Below are positions 62,445-64,000 of a stretch of 64,000 bases of DNA, piece after piece. Position 1 is the first letter of the stretch, and every line of letters starts with the position of its first letter. Position numbers and translations under genes: made by a program. Under the pieces are notes generated by a model. That model ran no database searches. It saw only the letters and a list, made by a program, of their open reading frames with translations, and was not told the origin of the DNA. The DNA comes from Caldilineales bacterium (GTDB lineage Bacteria > Chloroflexota > Anaerolineae > J102), in assembly GCA_019695115.1 (NCBI GenBank), contig JAIBAP010000002.1:119034-183033 (forward strand). Reading direction: 5' to 3'.

Positions 62445-64000
62445 CTAGCCCCCCACCTCCACCTCCCCCAACACCACCTGTTCATCAGCCTGCGCCAGAC
62501 CCGAAGCAGCGCGAGCCAGAAGCCGCACGCCCGTCACCGGGTCGTAGAAACCGATCTTGAGAGGGTAGCGGCCGGGGGGCAGGTCGGGCGGCAGGGCGAT
62601 GGTGTAGGCGTCGCTGATGATCTCGCCCGGCTGCCAGGTGGTGGTGGGGTGTTGGCCGTGAACCGGAAAATCATCGCCCTGGGCGGCGGGGCGCCCATCG
62701 GGGCCGACGACATGGCTGAAGACCTTGTAGGAGGTGGAGGTCTGGCCGAGCACTTGCCAATAGAGCGTCAGCGCCAGGGGCTGCCCGGCTTCGGGCCGGC
62801 CGAGATCGTAGCCCAGGAGCCGGACAAGGGCCGGTTCGCCAAAGGTGGCCTGCGCAGGATGCTGGGGCGAGATGGCGGCTGTGGTCAGAGGTTCGATCGC
62901 GCGCCCCAGCAGCTGCACCCACCCCACCGTCTCGGTTCCGGCGCCCAGGCTGAGCCGCCACGGCTGCCAGCCTGGTTTGGCCGTGAGCGGCGGGATGAGG
63001 GTGAGGGGCAGGCGCACAAGGTCGGGGCCGGGGCCGAGGTCGAGCTCGGTTTGGGCCAGGGGCGGGTTGCCGAGGGTGAGGGTGAGGCGGCCGGGGCCGG
63101 GGTGGGCGATGGTGGCGGCCAGGTGGGCGGGTTCACCGATCCGCAGGCGGCGCAAGGGCTGCTCCCAGCCCACGAGAGTTCCGCCCGGCCCCGCCAACGG
63201 GTGAGGGGGTGAGGGTGGGTCGAATGCGGCGACCACGCTGGCCAGGGCCAGGGCGCGGGCGGGGGTGCGGGCAAAGGCGACGACGCGTTTGTCGCCCAAT
63301 CGCCATTCCTGCTGCCCGGCGGCCTGCTCGCTCAGCCAGGTTTCGTACAGCCGGTCTTTGTCGGCGCGCAGGGCGTCTTCGTTGACCACCAGCCAGAGGG
63401 CGTCGCCCTGTTGCCAGAGGGGGCGCAGCCGGGCTTCGACTTCGGCGGGGGTGGCTTGCTGGCCGTTGGGCGTGCCGCTGAAGGGCCGGGGGTAGTGGGT
63501 GGCAAAGACGGGCCAGGGTTGGTCGGTGTGGAGGAGGACGCTATCGCCCGGCTGGACGTGGGCGAGCAGTGTTTGGGCGAGCGAGCGGTAGTCGTCGGCC
63601 AGATAGCGGTCGCGGTAGTAGGCGGTCAGGCTCCAGATTTGGGCGGCAACCAGGGCGCAGAAGAGGGCCGGGGCCAGCCAGGGCGCCCGGCGCCCGAATC
63701 TCCGGCGGAACCCGGCCAGCGCCCAGGCCGCCAGCAGGTAGAAGCCGGGGGCGTAGGGCAGGAGGTAGCGGGCTTCGGGTTTGGGGGCGTAGCCAAAGCC
63801 GCGCGGCAGCGTCGTCAGCAGCCAGACGACGAGCGGGGGAAGGAGGACGGTGAGGAGGAGGAGGGGGAGGGAGGGAGGGACGGGGGGACGCAGGGACGGG
63901 GGGAGGGAGGGAGGGGGAGAGGGAGGGAGGGGGGGAGGGGGGGAGGGGGGGAGGGGGGGGGTGGGGAGGAGGAGGGGCAGGAGGCCGAGGAGGAGCAGGG
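62445..64000 (-). CDS. GT39/ArnT-like membrane glycosyltransferase, C-terminal part only
   Basis: The frame stays open from the stop at 62445 to the window edge, so the 5' part is missing. Reading from the edge, a Leu-rich helix, a Pro/Ser-rich loop and further helices (LLTVLLPPLVVWLLTTLPRG, LLPYAPGFYLLAAWALAG, APALFCALVAAQIWSLTAYY) precede ARYLLPYAP, a typical late motif of family 39 transferases. A soluble region follows with DDYRSLAQTLLAHVQPGDSV and then two beta domains (to 62445) including SYKVFSHVVGPDGRP and PPDLPPGRYPLKIGFYDPVT. It probably transfers a sugar from a polyprenyl carrier outside the membrane. Confidence 0.75.
   Translation of the reverse strand, partial: LLLLGLLPLLLPTPPLPPSPPPPLPPSPPPSLPPSLRPPVPPSLPLLLLTVLLPPLVVWLLTTLPRGFGYAPKPEARYLLPYAPGFYLLAAWALAGFRRRFGRRAPWLAPALFCALVAAQIWSLTAYYRDRYLADDYRSLAQTLLAHVQPGDSVLLHTDQPWPVFATHYPRPFSGTPNGQQATPAEVEARLRPLWQQGDALWLVVNEDALRADKDRLYETWLSEQAAGQQEWRLGDKRVVAFARTPARALALASVVAAFDPPSPPHPLAGPGGTLVGWEQPLRRLRIGEPAHLAATIAHPGPGRLTLTLGNPPLAQTELDLGPGPDLVRLPLTLIPPLTAKPGWQPWRLSLGAGTETVGWVQLLGRAIEPLTTAAISPQHPAQATFGEPALVRLLGYDLGRPEAGQPLALTLYWQVLGQTSTSYKVFSHVVGPDGRPAAQGDDFPVHGQHPTTTWQPGEIISDAYTIALPPDLPPGRYPLKIGFYDPVTGVRLLARAASGLAQADEQVVLGEVEVGG
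63841..63977. repeat. G-rich GGGAGGG low-complexity tract inside the coding region
   Basis: The plus strand is nearly all G with single A spacers from 63841 to 63975, including runs of seven to nine G. The frame stays open on the minus strand, which reads Pro/Ser/Leu. The tract has strong G-quadruplex potential and is prone to sequencing error. Confidence 0.85.

Overview
The window looks like the chromosome of a Chloroflexota bacterium of the Anaerolineae/Caldilineae type. The grounds are very high GC, long Thr-Pro linkers (TPTATPT-like) in exported proteins, an aerobic caa3-type oxidase, a lipoprotein-type YidC, and the SCO1664/DUF3090/phosphomutase trio known from Actinobacteria and Chloroflexi. 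The genus is not determined. I see no rRNA, tRNA, CRISPR array or insertion sequence.

Layout. 1-2.4 kb: the end of a DUF5666 protein, a beta-propeller-like protein and the scrap of a DUF4143 gene. 2.4-5.2 kb: the classic rpmH-rnpA-yidD-yidC-jag cluster with a strong promoter, a leader hairpin and a terminator. 5.3-12.4 kb: envelope polysaccharide genes (GT4, polyprenyl-phosphate sugar transferase, membrane GT2) mixed with an M20 peptidase, proline dehydrogenase and a FabL-type enoyl reductase. 12.6-13.6 kb: two overlapping DinB-like paralogues. 14.1-20.1 kb: cytochrome oxidase coxB-coxA-coxD-coxC, then ctaG and a YtkA-like protein. 20.2-21.5 kb: a RelE/ParE-type toxin-antitoxin pair and a lone LUD-domain protein.

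21.7-26.8 kb is a tight four-gene operon that I cannot match to any named system: an alpha-toroid/APH-kinase fusion, a STAND-like ATPase, an SPFH/band-7 protein and a small helical protein. A NUDIX gene follows, facing the SCO1664-DUF3090-phosphomutase operon. 29.9-34.7 kb: aminotransferase, sugar-type binding lipoprotein, asparaginase-family hydrolase and CE7-type esterase.

34.8-38.7 kb holds three exported proteins that share a C-terminal sorting-like tail. Between two of them lie two 54-55 aa peptides with an almost identical C-terminal half and a YxxP motif, which resemble RiPP precursors. 38.9-53.7 kb: a MarR regulator with a promoter overlapped by three tandem palindromic operators, a 3263-aa exported enzyme with three separate GH13 catalytic domains, and a translationally coupled 1437-aa propeller protein. 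53.8-64 kb: an RlmI-like methyltransferase, a 1559-aa surface protein containing an 811-bp exact tandem duplication, the MsrP/MsrQ pair, and a truncated GT39-like membrane protein.

The intergenic DNA is striking. At least nine gaps are filled with heptanucleotide tandem arrays of several unrelated sequences. A separate 22-bp palindrome family (GTTCGCAC-N6-GTGCGAAC) recurs seven times, often next to these arrays.
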